Below are positions 36,539-45,832 of a DNA stretch of 64,000 bases, in pieces. The DNA comes from Thermogemmatispora aurantia (GTDB taxonomy: Bacteria > Chloroflexota > Ktedonobacteria > Ktedonobacterales > Ktedonobacteraceae): NCBI RefSeq assembly GCF_008974285.1, contig NZ_BKZV01000001.1, positions 1,334,214-1,398,213 of the forward strand. Reading direction: 5' to 3'. The notes beneath the pieces were generated by a model. It searched no databases. It was not told the origin of the DNA and was given only the letters and a program-made list of their open reading frames with translations. Each line of letters opens with the position of its first letter. Position 1 is the first letter of the stretch. The position numbers and the translations under genes were made by a program.

Positions 36539-36672
36539 ATCGTCTGGTGGGTTTCCCCGCTATGCACACCTGTCCACGAGCGGAGAGGTGCGGCATTGGT
36601 CAGTCAGCGAGCCAAGGCTGATAGTACTGGCGGGAGGGACGTCAACCCTCACTGCCAATCAGGAGGCAACAG

Positions 36673-37113
36673 GTGAAAATAGTGATCCTCGGTTGTGGCC
36701 GCGTTGGCGCAACGCTGGCCAATATGATGGATCGCGCGGGTCACCAGGTCTCGGTCATCGACTATAGTAGCGAAGCCTTTCAGCGTCTTGATCCCGACTT
36801 CAAGGGCGAGACCATCCTGGGCAACGGGGTCGATGAGGACATCCTGATCCGCGCCGGTATCAAGGAAGCCGACGCCTTCGCGGCGGTCACGAATGGCGAT
36901 AATCGCAACATCATGGCGAGCCAGATCGCCAAGGAGATCTTCCACGTTAAAAAAGTCGTCTGCCGTATTTACGACCCGATTCGGGAGCGCACCTATCATG
37001 AGCTGGGATTGGAGACCTTCTGTCCCACAACGATAGGGGCGCAGATGCTAGCTGAGGTCCTCCTCAGCGAGCCTACAGCGGCAAAAGCAGCGCGACAAGA
37101 CGAGAAACAATAG
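36673..37113 (+). CDS. TrkA-type K+ channel/transport gating protein, RCK-N domain only
   Basis: 146 residues: Rossmann GCGRVGATLANMMDRAGHQV, acidic VIDYSS at the end of beta-2, then GNGVDEDILIRAGIKEADAF. It is one RCK-N domain without the RCK-C ligand domain found in TrkA. GTG start (36673) after AGGAGG. Eleven bases upstream of a complete TrkA-like gene, so the two probably form a mixed gating ring for a Trk/Ktr potassium transporter, which lies outside the window. Confidence 0.85.
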   Translation: MKIVILGCGRVGATLANMMDRAGHQVSVIDYSSEAFQRLDPDFKGETILGNGVDEDILIRAGIKEADAFAAVTNGDNRNIMASQIAKEIFHVKKVVCRIYDPIRERTYHELGLETFCPTTIGAQMLAEVLLSEPTAAKAARQDEKQ

Positions 37114-37124
37114 AGGATAGCTCT

Positions 37125-37787
37125 ATGTATATCATCATCGGAGGCGGTGGCGACATCGGCTACTACCTCACCAAAACGCTCCTGAACCAGGGACATGAGG
37201 TTCTGCTCCTTGAGAAGGACGCCGCGCGCTACCAGGCACTGAGTGAAGAGCTGGGGGAGGCCGTCGTGCGTGGCGATGCCTGCGAAGCGCGCGTCATGGA
37301 AGATGCCGGTGCCAAGCGTGCGGATGTGGTCATCGCCGTCACCGGCGAAGACGATGACAACCTGGTCATCTGCCAGATGGCCAAGCGACGTTTTAACGTC
37401 AACCGCACTATAGCCCGGCTCAACAATCCGAAGCACGAAAAGATCTTTCAGAAGCTTGGCATCGATATCACCGTCAGTCCAACTAAAGCCATTCTCTCGC
37501 TCATCGAGGCGGAGATACCTACCACACGCTTTGTACCGCTCATGAAGCTACGCAGGGCGGGCCTTGACTTTGTCGAACTGCGCATACCTGCGGAGTCGCC
37601 CACGATCGGCAAGACCTTACGCGAGATCAACCTGCCGCGCAATAGTAACCTGGCTTTGATCGTGCGGAATAACCAGCCTATTATCCCCAACGCCGACACT
37701 GTGATCCAGGAAGATGACGAGATCTTCGCGCTGGTGAGTCCAGAAGGCGAGGACGCCATTCGCAAAGCTTTTGGGGCGCTTGGCTAA
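37125..37787 (+). CDS. trkA: TrkA-type K+ uptake regulatory protein (RCK-N and RCK-C)
   Basis: 220 residues. RCK-N (about 1-130): GGGGDIGYYLTKTLLNQGHEV, LEKD, GDACEARVMEDAGAKRADVV, and ARLNNPKHEKIFQKLGID. RCK-C (about 140-218): VELRIPAESPTIGKTLREINLPRNSNLALIVRN ... IQEDDEIFALV. NAD(H)-binding ring subunit controlling a Trk/Ktr K+ channel at the inner membrane face. Eleven bases after its RCK-N-only partner; convergent with an AI-2E transporter gene. Confidence 0.9.
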   Translation: MYIIIGGGGDIGYYLTKTLLNQGHEVLLLEKDAARYQALSEELGEAVVRGDACEARVMEDAGAKRADVVIAVTGEDDDNLVICQMAKRRFNVNRTIARLNNPKHEKIFQKLGIDITVSPTKAILSLIEAEIPTTRFVPLMKLRRAGLDFVELRIPAESPTIGKTLREINLPRNSNLALIVRNNQPIIPNADTVIQEDDEIFALVSPEGEDAIRKAFGALG

Positions 37788-37806
37788 AGCGGTCCGCTTG
37801 CCCCTG

Positions 37807-39177
37807 TTAGCGTTCGACAGGTTCATCCTGTTCCTGTTGCTCACCCTGAACAACCGTGTGGCGCTGTTCCTGCGGCTCAGGGAAGGAGCGCAGAAGGTCG
37901 AGCTGTTCGATCTTCTCCTCCAGGTCGATTCCCTTCTTGATAGCCGGAGCGGCGCTGACACGGTTTATCCCTTGATCAAGGATCACCTCACTTGTAGTAC
38001 GCAGACCATGAGCCACCTTGGCCGCGCCGGTCAGGCCCGGCTGCTGCTGAGTGCGGCGTCGACGCAAGACCCAGGGCTGACGGCGCGGGGTCAAGATCTG
38101 CTCAGCGCTCTCTCCCTTCACCAGGGAGCGGTAGATGCTGGTAACCACCACCCAGGCGGCGGCCACAATGGGAGTCGCAATCAGGGCGCCGAAGGCTCCA
38201 AAGAGCTGGGCGCCGATGATTAAGGCCAGGATCGAGGCCACCGGATGCAGCCCTACAGCATGGCCCACGATGCGCGGACCCAGGACATTACTTTCGACGA
38301 TTTGGATGATCACGAAGTAGCCGATGACCACGAAGGTGCGAGGGAATGGCTCGGGCAAGAGAAGGGAGATGGCCACCGCCGGCAGAGAGGCCAGAGCCGG
38401 ACCGACCATCGGAATGGTCTCAAAGAGGAAGGCCAGGGCCCCCACAATCAAGGCATAGTCTTTGAGTCCCAACCAGGGGCTGGCGCAGCCCAGCCCCGCC
38501 AGCACCCCAATGATGACCGCCAGCGTCAACTGACCGCGGATATAGTTGCCTACGACGCGATTGAGGGCATCTTCGAAGAGGAGAAAGTGAGGCAATGAAC
38601 GCCGCGGCACCACCTTGAAAAGACTGTCGCGGATACGTTTGCCATCCAGGGTCAGGTAAAAGCTGAGGACCGTCACCAGGACGACATTGACAATGAGATC
38701 AGTCAGGGTGAAGAGAAAGCCCACAATGTTGTTGACAAGCGAACGCGCAAAGTCGGTCGCTTGCATCTCGATCTGCGTTAAGACGCTGTCGATCTTTTCT
38801 TGCGGAATGCCCTGGTCAACAAGAAATTTCTGCAGCTTCGCCGACAACTCAGGTAGCTGATAGGCATAATTCTGGATGGTCACCGAGAAGGTCTGCGCCT
38901 GACGAATGAGGGCAAACAGCAAGGCGTAGAAGAGACTTCCGACCACTACTAATACTACAACGTAGACGAGCAGTGTGGCCAGCGAGCGCGGTAGACCAAA
39001 GCGCTGGAGCTTGTCGACCAGTGGCGAGACAAGAAAAGCTATGGCCATGGCCAGCAGGAGCAGCACCAGGGCATGGAGAAAGAGGCCGGAAATGCTCCAT
39101 CCTAACCAGCCTAGAATGCAGATGCAGACAATGCTAATGAGAATATCTCGAACACGCTGCCAGTTAACACGCTCCAT
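37807..39177 (-). CDS. AI-2E/PerM-family transporter
   Basis: 456 residues from ATG 39177 (AAGGAGGGAG upstream). N-terminal membrane helices (RDILISIVCICILGWLGW ...), a central extracytoplasmic amphipathic region (about 100-190) and C-terminal helices with the family pattern VLSFYLTLDG ... GQLTLAVIIGVLAGLG ... FETIPMVGPALA. Family members move autoinducer-2 or act as Na+/H+ antiporters or permeases; the substrate cannot be told. A charged tail of about 70 residues follows the last helix. Confidence 0.88.
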   Translation of the reverse strand: MERVNWQRVRDILISIVCICILGWLGWSISGLFLHALVLLLLAMAIAFLVSPLVDKLQRFGLPRSLATLLVYVVVLVVVGSLFYALLFALIRQAQTFSVTIQNYAYQLPELSAKLQKFLVDQGIPQEKIDSVLTQIEMQATDFARSLVNNIVGFLFTLTDLIVNVVLVTVLSFYLTLDGKRIRDSLFKVVPRRSLPHFLLFEDALNRVVGNYIRGQLTLAVIIGVLAGLGCASPWLGLKDYALIVGALAFLFETIPMVGPALASLPAVAISLLLPEPFPRTFVVIGYFVIIQIVESNVLGPRIVGHAVGLHPVASILALIIGAQLFGAFGALIATPIVAAAWVVVTSIYRSLVKGESAEQILTPRRQPWVLRRRRTQQQPGLTGAAKVAHGLRTTSEVILDQGINRVSAAPAIKKGIDLEEKIEQLDLLRSFPEPQEQRHTVVQGEQQEQDEPVER

Positions 39178-39776
39178 GCACTCCCTCCTTACCAGGCTCA
39201 GCACCCCTTCACCGGAATCATTCGCTTCTATTATGCTCCTCTCCCGATGGGAAGACAAGCAGGGAAGGGGTGCTCAATTAAGCTTGATTGAGCGCTGGCG
39301 CTGCCTGTCAAAGCAGTGCTTTTCTCCAGGTCTATCTTACTAGAGAGATCATGCCTGCTTGGCAGACAGCGGATGCTGATGCAAGCAGGGCCAAGACTTT
39401 CTCCACAGGCCAGGCGTAGGCAGACCTATTCCTCGCCATCAGGAGCAGCGGTCTGACTTTTGCACGCGCTGGTCTCGCCGCCCATCGAGGGGAGAAAAAT
39501 CCTCTCCTCCTACGTAACTTTTGAGAGCAGGATACGTTTGTAAACCTTGGGGAGTCTGTACGGTCGGCTGCTTCTCTAAAGTCTATCAGCACAGGAGGGA
39601 GAAGAAGGCACAACGCTCGACAGAGCGAGGCCAGCTCGCCTCTGTCCTTTTGAAACCCTCGGCACCTACCCGCAGCCAACGACTACGGCGGTACCTTGGT
39701 CTGGCCATCGTTAAGCTGTTGTCTGGTTATCGTCTACGACAATGTCAGCGTATCCAAATCTCTAAGGGATGTGCCC
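39178..39776. other. Gene-free region upstream of the small membrane protein
   Basis: About 600 bases. An imperfect stem GAGGGGAG/CTCTCCTC (about 39486-39507) is seen. No convincing gene, promoter or RNA family. Confidence 0.3.
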
Positions 39777-40043
39777 ATGAGCGGTCTCGCTATTCTGCTA
39801 AGCCAAACTATTATATATTGGACACTTCTGATACTACTCATTTCATGGATAATCATTTTCGCTATTCTCGCATTACGTCCAGAACCGTCCAACAAGGAAA
39901 GCGCTGAAGGACGTGTCTATCACGTCCCAGCTGCCGCAGAAGTCAGTGTTGTGCCCGAATTCCAGCTCCCAGGTCACCAGCATCGGCAGCCACAAGTGCT
40001 GCAGGCTGTGGGAGTAGCCGCTCCATCGGAGCGCGATAGCTGA
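39777..40043 (+). CDS. Small single-helix membrane protein
   Basis: 88 residues from ATG 39777 (AAGGGAT upstream). One long hydrophobic helix (about residues 4-31, IIYWTLLILLISWIIIFAIL) is followed by a polar cytoplasmic or exported tail. The frame extends upstream to 39696 but with poor composition. No family recognised. Confidence 0.5.
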   Translation: MSGLAILLSQTIIYWTLLILLISWIIIFAILALRPEPSNKESAEGRVYHVPAAAEVSVVPEFQLPGHQHRQPQVLQAVGVAAPSERDS

Positions 40044-40209
40044 GTCTAGTCGGGCTTGCTCGCCCTGCGATAGAGGAAGCAAGAGATGCACTGCAGCATC
40101 AAGCGGTTTGTTGCCTCCCGGGCCGGGGGAGAGAGTGCTGATCTTGACCAGCTCTCTCCCGGCGAGAGGCGCTGAACCCCGCCCCGGGGCCGAGACAGCG
40201 CTGTCCACA

Positions 40210-41058
40210 TCAGGAAGAGGTGAATCTGAGTGGCTCGCCAGGTCGAGCGGGGCGGAAGGAACCGTTCTCGTTGATGAAGAAGAAGTGGCTTCCTTCGATG
40301 GTCACAACCATATCGGGCTTGCCATCTCCGTTGACATCCTGGAAGCTGAGAGTCACTGGTGCCAGGTCTTGCCCAGGCCCAACCAGTACTGGCCCTACAT
40401 AGATACGGGCTTTGGTAGCATCGCCGCCAGGAAATTCGATAATCTCGACGTGGCGGTTGAGATTCAAGGCAATAAAGTGGCTCGGGTTCGTGGGGGAATC
40501 GTTATGGCCCACCACGGCATCGATCTGGAAGGTGCGCGGGCGCCCATAACGCCAGTCATCGAGCGTGGTCTGCCACCAGCCGGTCAGAGCGGTCAGGACG
40601 ACCCAGCCGACAACCATCGCCAGCCAAAAGAGGCCCAGCCACAGCAGCCAGTGATAGCGCCTCCCGGCTTGCTGGGATAATGGTGCTGACCGTAATGGCT
40701 CCTCGGTGCGCCGCTCCCGCGCCCGCTCTGGAGCAGCGACTGCTGGGTTCACTGCAGGCTGTCGCTCGCTGGCCCGGCGGCGCGCTGGCGCGGGTGTTCT
40801 CATTTCACTCTGACGTTGAGCAGCGCTAGGCCGTGTACTGACCAGACTACTCTCCGGTAGAGCATCGGCACGAACCCGCCCGACCTCAGTCTTCACATCG
40901 GCTAACACCTGATAGCGACGCACGACGCTGGTGGGACGCACCTCCTTCCAGGAAGCTTCATCTTCTTCGTGAACTGTGCTCACTCGTTCGTCATCGCTGT
41001 GCGGGAGCTGACGCAGAGGGAGGGACTCCGCAGCTCGCCGAAGATGGCTCGGGTTCAA
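40210..41058 (-). CDS. Membrane protein with disordered tail and FG-GAP/VCBS-like extracellular repeat
   Basis: 282 residues. A Arg/Glu/Pro-rich disordered N-terminal tail (1-135) is followed by a transmembrane helix (about 136-160) and an extracellular part with DVNGDGKPDMVVTIEG, a calcium-binding FG-GAP/VCBS-type repeat. TTG start (41058) 6 bases after AGGTGACA; the composition supports it. Same general layout (disordered tail, one helix, extracellular module) as the CHAP and LamG-like proteins here. Confidence 0.6.
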   Translation of the reverse strand: MNPSHLRRAAESLPLRQLPHSDDERVSTVHEEDEASWKEVRPTSVVRRYQVLADVKTEVGRVRADALPESSLVSTRPSAAQRQSEMRTPAPARRRASERQPAVNPAVAAPERARERRTEEPLRSAPLSQQAGRRYHWLLWLGLFWLAMVVGWVVLTALTGWWQTTLDDWRYGRPRTFQIDAVVGHNDSPTNPSHFIALNLNRHVEIIEFPGGDATKARIYVGPVLVGPGQDLAPVTLSFQDVNGDGKPDMVVTIEGSHFFFINENGSFRPARPGEPLRFTSS

Positions 41059-41136
41059 ACTGTCACCTGCTTCCTTTCTTGTCTTGCGCTTAGGCTTTGG
41101 GGACGACTTAGAAAATTTGTTCTAGTTTTGAGGGAC

Positions 41137-41165
41137 AGTATACCCTATAGGGCCGTCTCCGTCAA
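41137..41165 (-). promoter_or_regulatory. Promoter of the FG-GAP-like membrane protein gene
   Basis: TTGACG (41160-41165), 17 bases, TATACT (41137-41142) on the minus strand. Leader of about 70 nt. Confidence 0.72.
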
Positions 41166-41242
41166 GCCAGGCTTGTCAATGTTGAGAGCCTGGTCTCTGG
41201 CACTCAGCAGAGGCCGGGCTATCCCCACCAGCCCAGTCAGTC

Positions 41243-43207
41243 TTAGTGGCTGTGCGGGGTCAGGCGCAGGTAGAGATAGGCATCGAGCAAGCCGCGTAGG
41301 GAGCCGATCAGGGCCAGCAGACCTGCCCAGAGGAGCAGGGCTATCCAGGGGGGATTAAACTGGGCAAAGAACCAGCTCTGTCTGGCGACGAGTAAGCCCC
41401 AGGCAGAGGCGAACAGGAAGGCCGCTAGAAACATGAAGAGGCCTGCGCAGGCGCTGGTGCGTATGAAGGAGGCCGTGGAGAGCCTGCGCATCTCGATAGA
41501 GACTACCGCGCCTGGCGTTGGAGCAGCCACAAGGGCAATGAGCAATAAACCGAGCATGTTGAGCAAATGGGGGACAAAGAGGTGCTGAGCCGAGGTGGCT
41601 AAGGTCAGGATCAAGATGATAGTAAGAGGCAAGAGTCCGGTGAGAGCCGCCTCAGCAGCGGCGCGCCAATGGACAGGAGCAACCTCGACCTGATCATGGG
41701 CCACATCGACCTGCCCCAGCTGACGCACGGCATAGATGTTGCTGCCTAAAAGCAGGATATAGGCCAGCAGCGGCAGCCAGGGAGCGGCAGCATCAGCCAG
41801 GCCGACCAGGAGCGTGGCGCCCGCCAGGGCAACTAGCGAGGCCGCACAGGTGCGGTAGATGGCTCCTCTGACGTTGCGCAGAGAGGAGCGCGTAACGCCG
41901 CAGAATCCAAGGGCGGCGAGGGCCAGCAGATTGATACCCGTGGCCAGCAAGACCCCGAGATCAGCCAGCAGCACACCCTTGCCACTGCTGAGAGCGTAGA
42001 GCAGGGCCAGAATCGGGAATTGGGCCACCAGGGCGATGAGGATCAGACTATAGTAAAAGAGACGCCGCCCCTCGTGGAAGATCGGAGCTGGCTCGGTCTC
42101 TTCATCCGGCGAAACAGGCGGTGTGAGCTGCTCCTGCGCTTGGTGTTGTGAAGGCCATTCCCAGGGTCGCGGCCCTTGCTGCCAGGGAGCGCGCCCTGCT
42201 GGGGAGGCGCCTCCCTCCCAGCCTTTCTGCCTCGCTCCTACGGCCTCGCTCACGGCCTCTCTCACCGGCTCGGCAACGGTCAGATCGCTGTTGTCAGCAT
42301 TGCCGCTGATACGCAATACGCCTGAAGCTGGCGTGGGGAAGGCCCCGAGTACAGCGCTGCGCAGGGCGGCAGCTAGCTCTAAGGCACTCTGATAGCGATC
42401 TTCGGGACGCTTGGCCAGGGCCTTGAGAACGACCTCTTCAACCGCTGGTGGCAGGTCGGGACGCTTCTGGCTCGGCAAAGGTACAGGCTCGCTCAGATGC
42501 TTGTTCATGACGATAAAGGGTGTGGTACCGGTGAAGGGCACTTCACCAGTCAAGAGTTCGTAGAGCACGACCCCCATCGAATAGATGTCGGAGCGATGAT
42601 CAACCTCGCTGGTACTGACCTGCTCCGGTGAGGCGTACTCAACGGTCCCCAGGAAGTCACCAATGGCAGTCAAGGCCGGTAAGGTCTCCAGGCGCACAAT
42701 GCCAAAGTCGCTCAAAAGCAAGCGCCCATCCAGATGGAAGAGCAGGTTCGCCGGTTTGACATCGCGGTGGACGATGCCAAAGTTGTGAGCGTAGTTAAGG
42801 GCATCAGCCAGCTGGCTCATGTAGCTGACGATGATGCGCAGATCGAAGTGCCGCCCCTCGCGTTTCATTTCATCGATGCGGTCGCGCAGCGTTCCCCCGC
42901 GCATGTAGGGCATAACCAGGTAGGCCAGTCGTTCGTTACCAACGAGCGCTTCATCATATTCATAGATAGGAAGAATATTTTTATGCTCTAGACGAGCAAC
43001 AGTATCAGCTTCGCGCCGAAAGCGCTCTAAGAAATTCCGTTGCTCTTCAGGGTCGTAGCTGAGGGACGGAATCAGCACCTTGACGGCGACTGTGCGCACA
43101 GGCCGCGATTGCTGTGCCAGAAAAACAGCTCCCATACCGCCACGTCCAATGATCCGCTCTAGTGTACATGTGCCAAGCGTCACGCCTAGAAGCTCATTGA
43201 CGTCCAT
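41243..43207 (-). CDS. Hanks-type Ser/Thr kinase with C-terminal polytopic membrane domain
   Basis: 654 residues. Kinase domain about 12-270: glycine loop GRGGMGAVFLAQQ, VAVKVL (Lys), catalytic HRDVKPANLL, SDFGIVRLE and ASPEQVSTSEVDHRSDIYSMGVVLYELLTG. All catalytic residues are intact, so it should be active. A Pro/Glu-rich linker follows, then about eight transmembrane helices (about 385-640) without PASTA or other sensor modules. A kinase with a C-terminal multi-helix membrane domain may sense the membrane itself. AGGATAG precedes the ATG. Between an FG-GAP membrane protein gene and the Bax1 gene. Confidence 0.9.
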   Translation of the reverse strand: MDVNELLGVTLGTCTLERIIGRGGMGAVFLAQQSRPVRTVAVKVLIPSLSYDPEEQRNFLERFRREADTVARLEHKNILPIYEYDEALVGNERLAYLVMPYMRGGTLRDRIDEMKREGRHFDLRIIVSYMSQLADALNYAHNFGIVHRDVKPANLLFHLDGRLLLSDFGIVRLETLPALTAIGDFLGTVEYASPEQVSTSEVDHRSDIYSMGVVLYELLTGEVPFTGTTPFIVMNKHLSEPVPLPSQKRPDLPPAVEEVVLKALAKRPEDRYQSALELAAALRSAVLGAFPTPASGVLRISGNADNSDLTVAEPVREAVSEAVGARQKGWEGGASPAGRAPWQQGPRPWEWPSQHQAQEQLTPPVSPDEETEPAPIFHEGRRLFYYSLILIALVAQFPILALLYALSSGKGVLLADLGVLLATGINLLALAALGFCGVTRSSLRNVRGAIYRTCAASLVALAGATLLVGLADAAAPWLPLLAYILLLGSNIYAVRQLGQVDVAHDQVEVAPVHWRAAAEAALTGLLPLTIILILTLATSAQHLFVPHLLNMLGLLLIALVAAPTPGAVVSIEMRRLSTASFIRTSACAGLFMFLAAFLFASAWGLLVARQSWFFAQFNPPWIALLLWAGLLALIGSLRGLLDAYLYLRLTPHSH

Positions 43208-43291
43208 TCTCTATCCTTAAGAAGCAATTCCCTTGTTATTCTGACTACCCAGCAAGCAGAGAACAGAGATGGTGGCACTGTTATGCCCTGC

Positions 43292-45328
43292 TCAGGCCCA
43301 GAGATCAGGTTGCGCCAGATCCTGAGAGGCGCGCGGGCGACGCTCTTTTTCGCCTGCGCTTCCCGCGCCAGAACGCGCTTTGCGCTCACGCGCAGGCCGC
43401 CCTGCCGGTAGGATGACGACCGACGGTGGCTCGTCGTTAGCGCTAGTGACCTCAGTGGTGGTAGTGCTCTCCACGCCTCTATAGGTAATCTGTGTCTCAA
43501 AGATGGAGCTGTGCTCGACGCCCACGCCTTCAAGCTGTTCAAGTAGGGCCTCCAGGGCTGCATCATCACAGTTCGCCAGGCATGGCCATCGCAGACGTAG
43601 CTCAGCCGCTACAGCGCTCCAGGCCGTTGTGCCACGTTCTTCTACCCACTTTACGAATGAGGCGGCAAAGCGTTCAAACCACTCACGCGTATAGAGACCA
43701 ACGCCAGGAAGAAAGCGAATATGCTGATCACTGATGGTTGCTGCTGCCTGTTCCAGCTCAGTCCGCCGGTAGCAGCACAGCAAGGTATAGCAGTCACGCT
43801 CAGCAATGAAGTTCTCCCGACGAATCTGCTGCCGTATCGCCTCTCGATCGAGGAGGGCCAGGCGCCTGGCGAAGTCATCGTAACGGCTGCGGAGCAGGTG
43901 CAGGAGATCGCTGAGGGCCACCTGGCCATCGTAGCTCACGATGGGAAAGGCTCCTTCCAGAGAGGCGAAGGCTGCCCGCGCATCGCGAGGTACGAGAAGA
44001 ATAATATCGCCACGTCCTTGCAGCTGCCGCAATTTCTGTATTTTACGTTCTCGATAAGCAGGTGTCCAGAAACCAAGGATTTCGACATAAAGGCGCTGCT
44101 GTCCTCGTGAAAGAGCAAAATCAGGAATAAAGATACCTTCTCGCAGCAGCAGTGGCTCAGGCTCACGCTCCAGGTACCAGCCCTCCAGTCCTTGACCTGG
44201 GCCACGTTCGAGCGCCTGGAAGGCAGCGGCGAAGGTACTTTCCAGCTCGCTGTCAAAGAGAGCTTCGTCTGCCTCGGCTGGCCGTCCCGCCTGGTCCTCT
44301 TCTGGCAAGGTCAGCAGGGAGAGCAGAGCAGGGTCCAGGGGGAGATGATAGGCTCGTTCGCCTAGATAAACCAGGGCCTCGGCAGCCACAATGGCTTTGC
44401 GCAGTCGTTCACCGCTGCGCCGGCGCCGACGGGCGCTTGTGTCCGTTGCGGGCAAGGGCGCGTACTCCAGGAGCAAGCGACAGAGACGGGCCAGCCGCTG
44501 CCCATACTGCTGAGGGAGGCCTGTCATCTCCTGGGGACCATAACAGGTCAGGCGCAGACGAGTGGGCTGATCTCTCTCGGAGAGCGGCAGAGGATCACCC
44601 TCCAGCTCAGCGGCGTAATCCAGATCATAATAGATGCCCAGGCGGCGCGCCAGGTAGCAGAAGCGTTTGATCACTGCACCCAGGCCGACCGGCTCGACAG
44701 CGCGTAACACCTGAGAGTCAAGGAGAAAGGTCACCCGAGCTGCGCTGCTCAAGGCTGCCTCAAAGATAGCCTGGTTGTAATGGGCGACGATCAGCGCCGG
44801 CTGAGGAAGACTTTCGCACACTCGCACCAGACAGGCCTCGTCCTCACTGTCGAGGATGAGCAGCCGCTCTAGCTCGGGGAGCGAGAGAGAGAAACGTGCA
44901 GCAAAGGCTGTGAGGGCCGCCGTGCGTTCGCTGCCGGCCAGAAAGCCGTCGTAGCTGCTGTTGACATAGTCGAAGAGCGCAAGACGGAGCTGAACGGAGG
45001 AGGAAATGCCCGCTTGTTGGAGAGCCATCAGCGCTTGCTCACCAGCGGCGAGGTGTTTGAGCTCGTCGGTCCAGGCTGGCTGCTGCCAGGTGTACCAGGT
45101 TCCAAGAACGGCAATCAGACCATCGGCAAGACGATAGTCACCAATACAGGCACGCGCTTCATCTAGAGAAAAGGCCCGTCGCGGTCGCCCGAGCAGCCCT
45201 TCATAGTAGGCGAGGAGCTGCGCGATCTCGGCACTTAGCTCTCCCGGCTGCAGCCAGCGCAGCGTTAGATAGCGCTCGCCACCGCGACGGTAGACCTGCT
45301 TTTTGACATCTTGTAGACTGAGACGCAC
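43292..45328 (-). CDS. DUF790/Bax1-like endonuclease, partner of XPB
   Basis: 678 residues, GTG start after GGGAG. The N-terminal part (about 1-330) is the DUF790 body; the C-terminal nuclease core has IFIPDFAL followed by LYVEILGFWTPAYRERKIQKLRQL, a PD-(D/E)xK pattern with the DUF790 EI-G-FW-x3-Y signature. Archaeal Bax1 (binds archaeal XPB) is the known member: a structure-specific nuclease acting with XPB in nucleotide-excision-like repair. The C-terminal tail is basic and disordered (RERKARSGAGSAGEKERRPR). XPB lies in this window but is separated from it by a divergent kinase-like gene. Confidence 0.85.
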   Translation of the reverse strand: MRLSLQDVKKQVYRRGGERYLTLRWLQPGELSAEIAQLLAYYEGLLGRPRRAFSLDEARACIGDYRLADGLIAVLGTWYTWQQPAWTDELKHLAAGEQALMALQQAGISSSVQLRLALFDYVNSSYDGFLAGSERTAALTAFAARFSLSLPELERLLILDSEDEACLVRVCESLPQPALIVAHYNQAIFEAALSSAARVTFLLDSQVLRAVEPVGLGAVIKRFCYLARRLGIYYDLDYAAELEGDPLPLSERDQPTRLRLTCYGPQEMTGLPQQYGQRLARLCRLLLEYAPLPATDTSARRRRRSGERLRKAIVAAEALVYLGERAYHLPLDPALLSLLTLPEEDQAGRPAEADEALFDSELESTFAAAFQALERGPGQGLEGWYLEREPEPLLLREGIFIPDFALSRGQQRLYVEILGFWTPAYRERKIQKLRQLQGRGDIILLVPRDARAAFASLEGAFPIVSYDGQVALSDLLHLLRSRYDDFARRLALLDREAIRQQIRRENFIAERDCYTLLCCYRRTELEQAAATISDQHIRFLPGVGLYTREWFERFAASFVKWVEERGTTAWSAVAAELRLRWPCLANCDDAALEALLEQLEGVGVEHSSIFETQITYRGVESTTTTEVTSANDEPPSVVILPAGRPARERKARSGAGSAGEKERRPRASQDLAQPDLWA

Positions 45329-45832
45329 ACACGATCTCCCTGACTTCTCGCCCCCGTCGTTCTCTAACGGACAGAGGCATTATATCGCAAACAAGCGGCA
45401 CTGCCTAGCAGTGACCTCTCTGCCACAAGCAGGCCAGCGGACGGGCCAGCGGTGGGACCTTTCTCCCATCCCATGAGGGTATGACGTACATAGGGGGTTC
45501 TCCGGCGTAAAGGCAACAAAAATATTATTATGATCGATAAAATCATTCCTCTCCAAAAGAATTTTGTCGTGAAGGTTGTAAAGAAGCTGACCCAGAGACA
45601 TTGGTATGATCTCATTGCATGGTTGTCCCGTATCTGGTATAGTACTCACGGGAAGGCAATGGATGGGCATTGGGCTGGTTAACGGCCACTCTCGCCCTTG
45701 GGCGCGCCGCTTGGGCAGGGAAGCAGCGCAGCGCTATCCTCACAAAAATGGGCGCTTGCGACCGTGTTCTATTTCAGGGAGAGAGCATACACACTGTAGG
45801 ACAACCACCATCCTGAACAGAGGGGGGTTGCT
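45329..45832. other. Divergent spacer between Bax1 and the pseudokinase-like gene
   Basis: 504 bases holding a Bax1 -10 TATAAT (45379-45384, minus) and the kinase-like gene's promoter (45615-45643). There is an AT-rich block at about 45520-45570. No gene is seen. Confidence 0.45.
45615..45643 (+). promoter_or_regulatory. Promoter of the pseudokinase-like gene
   Basis: TTGCAT (45615-45620), 17 bases, TATAGT (45638-45643) preceded by TGG. Leader of about 185 nt. Confidence 0.65.

Noticed and set aside
39521-39907. 128-codon plus-strand frame ahead of the small membrane protein
   Set aside because: No ribosome site and a Lys/Arg/Ser-rich, unlikely composition; it overlaps the better-supported small membrane protein in another frame.
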